Below are positions 19,615-25,257 of a DNA stretch of 33,407 nucleotides, in pieces. How positions within the stretch are numbered: position 1 is the stretch's first letter; every line of letters begins with the position of its first letter. The DNA lies in the IMG/VR virus record IMGVR_UViG_3300014720_000103, positions 1 to 33,407 of that record. One strand, 5' to 3'. The notes below the pieces were generated by a model. It made no database searches, was not told where the DNA came from, and worked only from the letters and a program-made list of their open reading frames with translations. A program made the position numbers and the translations under genes. The DNA is from a virus.

Positions 19615-20400
19615 ATGTCACTTATTATAAATCCTTACACATTTGGAACAAGTGGTGGTGGTATATCACCTAGTGTTCCTACAACAAACTTAAGAGTATG
19701 GTTGGAAGCTACAAATGAAGTTACAGCTTCTTCAGTAAGTCCATTTAATGTTTCTGCATGGAATCATGTTCAATCTTTAGGTACAAATAATGCATTATCA
19801 TCACCTACTAGTAGAAATCCTAGTTATATTACAACAGGTAGTTCATTTGTAGATAAACCATACTTAACTTTTTCACAAGCTCAAGAAGATATAATGTCAA
19901 TTGCTTATAACAGTAATATAGATTTTTCTGCAAATGGTTTTACTGCTTATGTGGTAGCATCAATTAATGCTTTAAATACATTGTCATTTTTCTTAGCACA
20001 TAGCAATGACGCAGTGTTAACACAAGGTTGGGGTATTTATTATACTAATGGTTATTTACGTTATTTTGTCAATAACTGGAACAATGTTGCAAACTATGTT
20101 GAAATACCTAATGCTGCACTTGGTGCAAGAACTTTGTTTAAGTTCACATGGGATAAAACAACTATGAAAGCATCTTATAGACAATTAAACTCTACAGTTC
20201 AAGGTCAAAAAAATTACTCAGGTGCATATACAAATCCTTCAGGATATCCAATGACAATCATGAGTTTATCTGGTGGTACTTTTTCACCTTATGATACTTC
20301 TGCAAATGTCGCAGCTGTTCTAGTTTATAATGGGGTGTTAAGTTCAGCTGATGAAATTCAACTTGAATCATATTTAAAAACAAAATATTATATTACATAA
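19615..20400 (+). CDS. Concanavalin A/LamG-like carbohydrate-binding tail protein
   Basis: This 261-aa protein resembles lectin-fold (concanavalin A/LamG-like) domains. It has LRVWLEA near residue 26 after a Gly/Ser-rich N-terminal anchor (INPYTFGTSGGG). Alternating beta strands with aromatic residues follow (FTAYVVASINAL, WGIYYTNGYLRYFVNNW). The closing segment, AAVLVYNGVLSSADEIQLESYLKTKY, is the pattern that typically ends this fold in Bacteroidota proteins. It is the last gene of the plus-strand tail cluster. Binding of surface polysaccharide during adsorption is the likely role (inference). No glycoside hydrolase active-site motif is visible. The stop TAA lies 5 nt before the stem of a convergent hairpin. 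Confidence 0.65.
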   Translation: MSLIINPYTFGTSGGGISPSVPTTNLRVWLEATNEVTASSVSPFNVSAWNHVQSLGTNNALSSPTSRNPSYITTGSSFVDKPYLTFSQAQEDIMSIAYNSNIDFSANGFTAYVVASINALNTLSFFLAHSNDAVLTQGWGIYYTNGYLRYFVNNWNNVANYVEIPNAALGARTLFKFTWDKTTMKASYRQLNSTVQGQKNYSGAYTNPSGYPMTIMSLSGGTFSPYDTSANVAAVLVYNGVLSSADEIQLESYLKTKYYIT

Positions 20401-20405
20401 TAATC

Positions 20406-20430
20406 AGTGGGGAAATCAAACTTCCCCACT
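20406..20430. terminator. Bidirectional hairpin between convergent operons
   Basis: A perfect 9-bp stem (AGTGGGGAA / TTCCCCACT) with a 7-nt loop lies between the plus-strand tail genes and the minus-strand small-gene cluster. It overlaps the last codons and TGA stop of the minus-strand 87-aa gene. U-rich tails are weak on both sides (TAAATTATT on the plus strand; GATTATTATG on the minus strand), so termination efficiency is uncertain. Position and strength suggest a shared terminator that prevents readthrough in both directions. Confidence 0.6.
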
Positions 20431-20679
20431 TAAATTATTATATATTTCTTTTTCAGAATCACTAAGTGTATGATAAGCATATACACTAGGAGTAAGTAAA
20501 TCTTCTTCTGTAAAATATGTTTCTTGTCTACTTCCTAAAATATAATCAGGTTCTGGAGGAAAATACTTTTTAAAATTTCTTTTAATGTATGATATTGGTA
20601 TTCCTGTTTTAGAGTGTATTTCTTCAATGGACCATCCATCAAGTATATACTTTAATAGATGTAAGTGTTTTATTTTCAT
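20416..20679 (-). CDS. Small helix-turn-helix protein
   Basis: This 87-aa protein has an N-terminal helix-turn-helix pattern: HLLKYILDGWSIEEIHSKTG followed by IPISYIKRNFKKYF, at residues about 6-40. The second helix starts at the GWSIEEI turn and the recognition helix is ISYIKRNFKK. The C-terminal half (LTPSVYAYHTLSDSEKEIYNNL) is unrecognised. It probably binds DNA, perhaps as a regulator or terminase-like small adaptor; the target is unknown. Its ATG overlaps the TGA of the upstream 201-aa gene (ATGA), so the two are translationally coupled. It is the last gene of the minus-strand cluster and its stop lies inside the bidirectional hairpin. Confidence 0.65.
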   Translation of the reverse strand: MKIKHLHLLKYILDGWSIEEIHSKTGIPISYIKRNFKKYFPPEPDYILGSRQETYFTEEDLLTPSVYAYHTLSDSEKEIYNNLSGEV

Positions 20680-21281
20680 GGTCCAAAATAATGAAAACCT
20701 TGAGCACTTATTTCTTCATCATTTCCTTCAACAATATTCCAACATAAACTTGCAAGAGTAGATGTAATTTCTAAATTCTTATCTTGCTTTTTAATAAAGT
20801 ACTTAGAAGTTTGTAAGTATTTTACATCATTTTCTGTACATACTTCTACATACTTTTTGGTAGCATTAAGAACCAATTCCCATGTGTACTCAGGATAAGC
20901 TTCAAAGAACCAACAAAATCTCTCATGCAACTCTTTTGGATTTGTCCTATAAGCTATTGTAGAACCATCTCTTTTGCCTTTTGGAAACATGTTGTTAAAC
21001 TGGTTAATTTCATCAATCCATGTACCATAAGGAACTTTTTTAATTTTCTTAGTAACCTCAACCAATAGCTTTTCTGCAGTTTTAATTGTAGTAATTGCTT
21101 TATCAGTTAAAGTATAGTTGTCATCCTTTTCATAAAGAAACTCTGTCATAGCTAATCTATGTTGTTCAGTTCTTATGTTTACAAACTTTTCATGATAATA
21201 TTTATTATAAGTAGCATGTAAGACATAATAACCATTTGGCGTCAAACCTTGAGACGCCAAATAATCATAAAATTTTTTCAT
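20676..21281 (-). CDS. Putative winged-helix protein of unknown function
   Basis: This is a 201-aa protein. Residues about 1-65 (GLTPNGYYVLHATYN... EFLYEKDDNYTLTDKA) look like a winged helix-turn-helix, with YTLTDKA as the typical post-wing segment. The remainder is helical and Trp/Tyr-rich (WIDEINQFNNMFPKGKRDG, YPEYTWELVLNATKKYVEV, YLQTSKYFIKKQ). The family is not recognised. It lies in a cluster of small genes and overlaps the following HTH gene by 4 nt. A strong hairpin covers codons about 7-16, directly after the start. A role in gene regulation or replication control is a guess from the fold. Confidence 0.6.
   Translation of the reverse strand: MKKFYDYLASQGLTPNGYYVLHATYNKYYHEKFVNIRTEQHRLAMTEFLYEKDDNYTLTDKAITTIKTAEKLLVEVTKKIKKVPYGTWIDEINQFNNMFPKGKRDGSTIAYRTNPKELHERFCWFFEAYPEYTWELVLNATKKYVEVCTENDVKYLQTSKYFIKKQDKNLEITSTLASLCWNIVEGNDEEISAQGFHYFGP
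21234..21262. repeat. Perfect 10-bp GC-rich inverted repeat at start of the 201-aa gene
   Basis: ATTTGGCGTC (21234-21243) and GACGCCAAAT (21253-21262) are exact reverse complements separated by 9 nt. The stem is 50% GC in a genome of roughly 30% GC. It falls about 20-48 nt inside the coding sequence of the minus-strand 201-aa gene. It could be an mRNA hairpin that affects translation or a palindromic protein-binding site. Coding constraint alone is possible. Confidence 0.7.
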
Positions 21282-21282
21282 G

Positions 21283-21537
21283 TTAATTAAGAATGTAATT
21301 GTGATTAACTTCTTTGTGTTCTACTGACACATCTTCTAGAGGAACAAATCTATCAGATCTGTAACCAATCCAAGGTAAACCATGTTTAGTTTTACCTTCA
21401 TTGCAGATACCTTGTATAATGTAAACTACCTGATCAAAAGAATTAATAAACTTTCTCTCAACAAAATAAGTCATACCTGATTCAACTTCCCCACCAGGAG
21501 GAAGTTTGTCAGAATCTATGCATAACACTCTAAACAT
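21283..21537 (-). CDS. Small conserved-type phage protein, unknown function
   Basis: I place the start at the ATG of MFRVLCIDSDKLPPGG, giving 84 aa. That ATG overlaps the TAG of the upstream 182-aa gene by 8 nt (ATGTTTAG), matching other junctions in this cluster. A longer form from 21576 is open but adds only 13 residues read from the end of the upstream gene. The protein is beta-rich with LPPGGEVESGMTYFVE and GLPWIGYRSDRFVPLED, suggesting a small SH3-like barrel. The family and function are not recognised. It lies just upstream of the 201-aa gene, with 1 nt between them. Confidence 0.6.
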   Translation of the reverse strand: MFRVLCIDSDKLPPGGEVESGMTYFVERKFINSFDQVVYIIQGICNEGKTKHGLPWIGYRSDRFVPLEDVSVEHKEVNHNYILN

Positions 21538-22078
21538 TTTCTTCAGGTTTTTTACCATACATGATAGATTTGCCAAGCTTATTCAAAGCTTCAACAATCT
21601 CTTCAACACCATGACCTTTTGCATCTGTTTTAGATAATGTCAATGGGTATTTTTTGTCAATTATTTTTACAAAATCATAACAATGTTTAAATAACAATTG
21701 TAATCTTTTGTCTGTGTATTTCATTTCTAAAACATCATTACAGATAGATTTAGATTTTGCATATAGCATTGCCAATGCAGTGGTTTCTTCATCAATAATG
21801 AAGATTTTATTAGAAAAATCATTAAAGATTGCTTGCAGTTCCATTTGAACAACATCATCTGCTTGCACAAAGGATGTTAAAAATGCTGAACTAAATTTGT
21901 CAACATAATCTCCAAGTTTTTTGAAAGGAGCTTTTACTTCTTGTTTTATATACCTAGAAGATTTATTGTTCATGCTTTCTTCAAGAGTGTCAAAATCACT
22001 CAATAAATCAGAACATTTTATTACTATACGTACAATTCTTATTGTATCTTCTTCAGTTATATGAGGAGTAATTTTCAT
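21530..22078 (-). CDS. Helical protein of unknown function
   Basis: This 182-aa, predominantly alpha-helical, acidic and Lys-rich protein (ITEEDTIRIVRIVIKCSDLLSDFDTLEESM...; DEETTALAMLYAKSKSICNDVLEMKYTDKRLQLLFKHC) has no recognised motif, no signal peptide and no membrane segment. It ends with TAG, which overlaps the next ATG. It lies in the middle of the minus-strand small-gene cluster, 19 nt after the 59-aa gene. No function can be assigned. Confidence 0.6.
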   Translation of the reverse strand: MKITPHITEEDTIRIVRIVIKCSDLLSDFDTLEESMNNKSSRYIKQEVKAPFKKLGDYVDKFSSAFLTSFVQADDVVQMELQAIFNDFSNKIFIIDEETTALAMLYAKSKSICNDVLEMKYTDKRLQLLFKHCYDFVKIIDKKYPLTLSKTDAKGHGVEEIVEALNKLGKSIMYGKKPEENV

Positions 22079-22097
22079 TCAATAATAATTTTAAAAA

Positions 22098-22277
22098 TTA
22101 ACTTCCACAATTTAAACAACCTTCATCATCATCTTCTTCTGGATGTTCTTCAATACGTGGATTTAACTGTTTTTTTAACTCATAAATTGCTTGTTGAGTT
22201 TCCCCATCTTCAAAAATGTTTCCTGTGAGCGTTGCTTTTAACTCAGCAATTTTTGCTCTGATTTCTTCTTCTGTCAT
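22098..22277 (-). CDS. 59-aa acidic protein with C-terminal CxxC
   Basis: This short gene reads MTEEEIRAKIAELKATLTGN and ends in an acidic run followed by GCLNCGS, 59 aa in all. A helical N-terminus (EEEIRAKIAELKA) precedes a linker and a Glu/Asp-rich tail (EEHPEEDDDE). The single CxxC could hold half a metal site or act in a dimer. It fills the gap between the 88-aa and 182-aa genes on the same strand, starting 4 nt after the former's stop. The start follows an A/T-rich leader (AAATTTTAATAAG). Function unknown. Confidence 0.6.
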   Translation of the reverse strand: MTEEEIRAKIAELKATLTGNIFEDGETQQAIYELKKQLNPRIEEHPEEDDDEGCLNCGS

Positions 22278-22281
22278 CTTA

Positions 22282-22548
22282 TTAAAATTTAACTTCTGTA
22301 ATGAATTTTATAGGATTTTTTTCATGTGCACTTTCAAGTGTTTTATCAACAGCAGATTTTAGTTCTTCAGCGGTTATGCAATCTTTCATAAATTCAAATT
22401 TAGATTTAGATGTGTTACAACCTACTGTTATCCTAGAAGGTTTGCAAGGACCAAAATGGGAAATTGCTTTATTAGTCAACAGTTGTACTTGTACGATTGT
22501 CAACTTATTTTCAAATTCTACAATATATTCTATATATTCTATCATCAT
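22282..22548 (-). CDS. Small protein of unknown function
   Basis: This 88-aa protein begins MMIEYIEYIVEFENKLTIVQ, so the start could be either of two consecutive ATGs. Beta strands at the N-terminus are followed by FGPCKPSRITVGCNTSKSKFEF and a helix (TAEELKSAVDKTLESAHE). It is compact alpha/beta, with no motif recognised. It sits 2 nt after the 54-aa gene's stop and 4 nt before the next start, consistent with one polycistronic transcript. Function unknown. Confidence 0.55.
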   Translation of the reverse strand: MMIEYIEYIVEFENKLTIVQVQLLTNKAISHFGPCKPSRITVGCNTSKSKFEFMKDCITAEELKSAVDKTLESAHEKNPIKFITEVKF

Positions 22549-22550
22549 TT

Positions 22551-22715
22551 TTAGTTTAAATCATCATTTGTGCAATTTAACAATTTTCTATCTCTTCTGA
22601 TATGATTTATCACACCTTTTCTATTCTCTCTAAATTTAAATCTTCTGTAACTTTTTACTACAATTGACGTAAAACATTTTAAACATCTGTTTCTGTGCTT
22701 GTTATCTTTTTTCAT
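22551..22715 (-). CDS. 54-aa basic protein with CxxC, first gene of the small-gene operon
   Basis: This 54-aa gene begins MKKDNKHRNRCLKCF and is strongly basic throughout (KSYRRFKFRENRKG, NHIRRDRK). It has C11-x-x-C14 and a further Cys near residue 47, compatible with a tiny zinc-ribbon-like or nucleic-acid-binding protein. It is the first gene of the minus-strand cluster, preceded by an A/T-rich leader (TTAAATTTTAATATAAAAT) and facing the divergent lysis genes. Its charge is opposite to that of the 59-aa neighbour two genes away. Function is inferred only from composition. Confidence 0.55.
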   Translation of the reverse strand: MKKDNKHRNRCLKCFTSIVVKSYRRFKFRENRKGVINHIRRDRKLLNCTNDDLN

Positions 22716-22842
22716 ATTTTATATTAAAATTTAACTGCAAAAATCACAAATTTTTTTTACCTATTATGCATACATATCCTATATAATTTATGATATTTGT
22801 AACATAGTATTCAACGGGAGATGAAGCACAACAAAACTAAAC
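22716..22842. promoter_or_regulatory. Divergent intergenic region, probable promoters for both directions
   Basis: This 127-nt gap separates the minus-strand small-gene cluster from the plus-strand lysis genes. A perfect TATAAT lies at 22782-22787 for rightward transcription. The best upstream hexamer, TTTACC at 22756-22761, is a poor match with long spacing. The region also contains an unbroken run of eight T and a GATATTTG at 22792-22799, one mismatch from the Bacteroidota TAnnTTTG box. Gene orientation requires promoters or readthrough here, but no single element is convincing. Confidence 0.4.
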
Positions 22843-23025
22843 ATGAAGAGTGTTATTTTATTTGTGCTATTTTTACTATTACTTATCTTATGTAGTAGGT
22901 TTATTGCTTATGCAAGCAATGAGAAATTCCACATGTACTCAAATTTTTTCATTGTTGGTTTTGTATCTATATTCTATTTTTTAACATCTTTTATTTTCAT
23001 ATTATGGATCAAGCAACAGTATTAA
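22843..23025 (+). CDS. Small double-membrane-segment protein, holin-like
   Basis: This 60-aa protein has two hydrophobic segments, about residues 4-23 (VILFVLFLLLLILCSRFIAY) and 33-56 (FIVGFVSIFYFLTSFIFILW). They are joined by a short polar loop, and the tail is WIKQQY. The size and topology fit small phage holins or accessory lysis membrane proteins. It opens the plus-strand island that contains the endolysin, and its 3' end overlaps the next gene by 22 nt, indicating coupled expression. Lysis function is inferred from context. Confidence 0.55.
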   Translation: MKSVILFVLFLLLLILCSRFIAYASNEKFHMYSNFFIVGFVSIFYFLTSFIFILWIKQQY

Positions 23026-23306
23026 CAGTAGTGTTATTTATTGCAGGTGCAATATTGACAATTTTTGGTTTCTTTTTAAGGACAGCTTATAATGATACCA
23101 GAAATGATATTGAAATTTTAATGCAAAATGACACAAAATTTTCTGAAGAACTGGGAAAACTCAAAGGTAAAATTGAGTTAGTACAGCAAGAAAATCAGTT
23201 AAAGTATCAAGCTATACAAGAATTGACACAGCTTGAGATAAAAAATCTTGCTAAACACGTTGGAGAACTTTCAGATGCTGTTAAAGAGTTAATAATAAAA
23301 AAATAA
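23004..23306 (+). CDS. Membrane-anchored coiled-coil protein of the lysis island
   Basis: In this 100-aa protein residues about 5-25 (TVVLFIAGAILTIFGFFL) form one membrane segment. The rest is a charged amphipathic helix (IEILMQNDTKFSEELGKLKGKIELVQQENQ... LAKHVGELSDAVKELIIKK) predicted to form a coiled coil. One N-terminal anchor plus a periplasmic or cytoplasmic coiled coil resembles inner-membrane spanin or holin-type proteins, but no lipobox partner is seen nearby. It overlaps the upstream membrane gene by 22 nt and precedes the amidase by 4 nt. Confidence 0.55.
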   Translation: MDQATVLTVVLFIAGAILTIFGFFLRTAYNDTRNDIEILMQNDTKFSEELGKLKGKIELVQQENQLKYQAIQELTQLEIKNLAKHVGELSDAVKELIIKK

Positions 23307-23310
23307 AATC

Positions 23311-24000
23311 ATGAGTGCAAAGCTAGATTTAAATAAAATCAAACAGGTTCCTCTAAAAGAATCACAGTACATTAAAGAAGAAGTAAAAAAAGTACAAATT
23401 GTACTACACCACACAGCTGGTAACTCTTCAGGTCCTGCAACTATCAAAATGTGGGATGCAGATGACAGAGGTAGAATTGCTACCTGTGTTACAATTTCAG
23501 GTAAAGGATTATCAAAAGATACATTTGATGGTGAAATCTGTCAAGCATTTTCATCAAAACACTGGGCGTATCATTTAGGTATCAAACCTGATGTGTTCAG
23601 ATCAAAAGGAGTACCTTATCAAAATCTTGACAAAATTGCTATTGGAATTGAAATATGTAACTGGGGACCACTTGAAAAACGTGGTGACAGATATTTCAAC
23701 TATGTAAATAGAGAAGTTCCAAAAGATCAAGTATGTGAATTAGAAGTTCCATATAAAGGTCATAAATACTACCATGCTTATACTGATGCACAAATTGAAT
23801 CTGTTAGACAGCTTTTAGTGTATTGGAATGAGGTTCATGGTATCCCATTAGACTATAGAGAAAAAGATATGTGGGAAGTTTCTGTTGTAGCTTTAAGAGG
23901 AGTTGATGGTGTGTTTACTCACAACTCTTACAGAAAAGATAAAACAGATATATCACCACAACCAAAAATGATTGCAATGTTAAAATCGTTAAAACAATAA
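23311..24000 (+). CDS. N-acetylmuramoyl-L-alanine amidase (endolysin)
   Basis: This 229-aa amidase_2/PGRP-type enzyme cleaves the bond between MurNAc and L-Ala in peptidoglycan to lyse the host. Visible motifs are VLHHTAG with H33/H34, HWAYHLGI with H84 and H88, IGIEICNWG with E114, and a C-terminal THNSYRKDKTDISP with H204 and D213. The two outer His and D213 fit the three zinc ligands of the family. There is no signal peptide, so export would rely on the neighbouring holin-like proteins. It has no separate cell-wall-binding domain and fills the usual length of a single-domain amidase. It is flanked by small membrane proteins, forming the lysis module. Confidence 0.9.
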   Translation: MSAKLDLNKIKQVPLKESQYIKEEVKKVQIVLHHTAGNSSGPATIKMWDADDRGRIATCVTISGKGLSKDTFDGEICQAFSSKHWAYHLGIKPDVFRSKGVPYQNLDKIAIGIEICNWGPLEKRGDRYFNYVNREVPKDQVCELEVPYKGHKYYHAYTDAQIESVRQLLVYWNEVHGIPLDYREKDMWEVSVVALRGVDGVFTHNSYRKDKTDISPQPKMIAMLKSLKQ

Positions 24001-24002
24001 TT

Positions 24003-24272
24003 ATGAGTAAACTAGTAAAAAGATGGAAATCTGAAACACCAGACTTTTGGAAAAAAGTACAAAAGATTGGAATTGGTATTGGTGCTATTGGTGGCGTTAT
24101 TGTTAGCGCACCTGTTGCGTTACCAGCAGCTGTAGTTACAATTGGAGGATACATGGTAGCTGTTGGTTCAGTTGCAGCAGTATTAAGTAAATTAACTGTA
24201 GCAGATGCAAATGTATTAAAAAATGCAGTTAATGACCAAATCACTGATTCAGTAACACAAGCAAATTTGTAA
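24003..24272 (+). CDS. Small hydrophobic protein, holin-like
   Basis: This 89-aa protein has a basic N-terminus (MSKLVKRWKSETPDFWKKVQ). A Gly/Ala/Val-rich hydrophobic stretch spans about residues 25-62 (IGIGIGAIGGVIVSAPVALP, then VVTIGGYMVAVGSVAAVL) and can form two membrane segments. The tail is polar. It follows the amidase by 2 nt, the classic position of a holin or antiholin. The glycine-rich pattern could also be a bacteriocin-like membrane peptide. The lysis role is inferred. Confidence 0.6.
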   Translation: MSKLVKRWKSETPDFWKKVQKIGIGIGAIGGVIVSAPVALPAAVVTIGGYMVAVGSVAAVLSKLTVADANVLKNAVNDQITDSVTQANL

Positions 24273-24273
24273 A

Positions 24274-24393
24274 ATGAATAAGCATAAGAACAATATTAAA
24301 ATTTCAAGACCAGGTGTACATGCTAAATGTAAAACATCAAAGTCTAAGAAGTCAAGAAACTATCGCAAGTCTTACAAAGGACAAGGGCGATAA
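24274..24393 (+). CDS. 39-aa highly basic protein
   Basis: This tiny gene reads MNKHKNNIKISRPGVHAKCK, continues with a Lys/Ser-rich stretch and ends YRKSYKGQGR. It starts 1 nt after the preceding stop and is the last gene before the strong terminator. The composition is Lys/Arg/Ser-rich with no hydrophobic core, suggesting nucleic-acid or envelope binding. From memory, short ISR-x-VH-K-K-SK-NY-K-Y-GQG proteins recur in crAss-like and related Bacteroidota phages, but I could not check this. Function unknown. Confidence 0.6.
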   Translation: MNKHKNNIKISRPGVHAKCKTSKSKKSRNYRKSYKGQGR

Positions 24394-24441
24394 AAAGAGA
24401 CAACTATGCTCTATGTTTAGTTGGTTTTTCTTTCTTCTGTT

Positions 24442-24476
24442 GAAAGTCCCCCATCACTGGGGGATTTTCTTTTTTA
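24442..24476. terminator. Strong rho-independent terminator after the lysis island
   Basis: TCCCCC (24447-24452) pairs with GGGGGA (24459-24464) around a 6-nt loop. The stem extends outward through GAAAG/TTTTC to about 11 bp. It is followed by TTTTCTTTTTT on the plus strand, an excellent U-rich tail. A weaker hairpin (CAACTA / TAGTTG, 24401-24423) with a TTTTTC tail lies just upstream. The minus-strand dNMP kinase stop is at 24474, so the stem may also stop leftward transcripts, though the minus-strand tail is poorer. Confidence 0.85.
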
Positions 24477-25097
24477 CAGATTATAGGTCTCACAAAATGC
24501 AATAACATTTTCCAACAATTCAGTAAGAGTCCCATGATTTTGAATAGTATAATCAAAGTCATAATCATCAAGAGCAGTTTCTGATGGATGTGTACCAGTA
24601 ACTAAACCTCTATCAACTCTTACAACAATGCCACCTTTCTTTTTAACAGCCTCTGCTTCATTTGGAAACCTTACATCAGTAATTAACCAATGACTTTCAG
24701 GTTTAAAATCACTAAACAAACTGTTAATCCAAATATCTTCATTCACTTGATCTCTTAATGCATTAGTACCTAGAGTTTGCAAAAATTGTCTTACAGTAAT
24801 GTCACCCCATTCAGAAGGCATTTTTGTTTTTTTAAATTCTTGATCTTCAAATTTTTCTCTAGGAATACCAGTAAGTACAGAAGTAATCTTTTTAAGATTT
24901 TCTGCATACTTTACAATTTGCCATGTGTTATTTTGAAGAATAAAATTTTTAACTGACTCTTCATCAAAAACTCTTTCTGCAATATTGCGAATCTCTCTAC
25001 CATTGTTTATACCATACTTTGTCACAAGCTGAATAAGCTCAGCAGTAGTATCTTTACCTGAGCCTATTTTACCTGATATACCAATTATGTTCAGCAT
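24474..25097 (-). CDS. Deoxynucleoside monophosphate kinase
   Basis: This P-loop kinase phosphorylates dNMPs to dNDPs to feed phage DNA synthesis. I choose the ATG of MLNIIGISGKIGSGKD (207 aa). Here the Walker A GKIGSGKD lies within the first 16 residues, as usual for this family, and the ATG overlaps the TGA of the upstream 44-aa gene (ATGCTGA). An in-frame ATG at 25118 would add seven residues. Other family-like features are LTGIPREKFEDQEFKK, the VRQFLQTLGTNALRD segment, and LITDVRFPNEAEAVKKKGG, which resembles the DxRFxNE strand-loop of phage dNMP kinases. It is last in the minus-strand metabolism operon. Confidence 0.8.
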   Translation of the reverse strand: MLNIIGISGKIGSGKDTTAELIQLVTKYGINNGREIRNIAERVFDEESVKNFILQNNTWQIVKYAENLKKITSVLTGIPREKFEDQEFKKTKMPSEWGDITVRQFLQTLGTNALRDQVNEDIWINSLFSDFKPESHWLITDVRFPNEAEAVKKKGGIVVRVDRGLVTGTHPSETALDDYDFDYTIQNHGTLTELLENVIAFCETYNL

Positions 25098-25225
25098 GGG
25101 TTGTTTTCCTTTTTCCATAATTTATCCCTTTCTTCAATAGCTGTTTTACTCATATTAATTTTGTACCTCATTCTTAGGTATCTTTTCCATAGTTCCATTT
25201 TATTGAAACTTGTTTTCTTCTTCAT
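25091..25225 (-). CDS. 44-aa basic protein upstream of dNMP kinase
   Basis: This short gene reads MKKKTSFNKMELWKRYLRMR, followed by a charged helix and ending in KENNPC. It is Lys/Arg-rich and mostly helical. Its TGA overlaps the preferred ATG of the dNMP kinase by 7 nt, the same type of coupled junction seen elsewhere on this strand, which is the main support that it is real. It fills most of the otherwise empty 160 nt between the kinase and the DUF932-like gene. Function unknown. Confidence 0.5.
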   Translation of the reverse strand: MKKKTSFNKMELWKRYLRMRYKINMSKTAIEERDKLWKKENNPC

Positions 25226-25257
25226 CACTAGACAATAAGAAAACTTAACTACATCTA

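Noticed and set aside
22821-22895. 24-codon frame preceded by GGGAG upstream of the first lysis gene
   Set aside because: The GGGAG abuts the ATG with no spacing, and the frame ends inside the membrane protein gene; too short to support.
23915-24244. 109-aa minus-strand open frame across the amidase end and holin-like gene
   Set aside because: It is antisense to two well-supported genes and has no start context.
24314-24505. 63-aa plus-strand open frame
   Set aside because: It overlaps the 39-aa gene in another frame and runs through the terminator hairpin into the convergent kinase gene.
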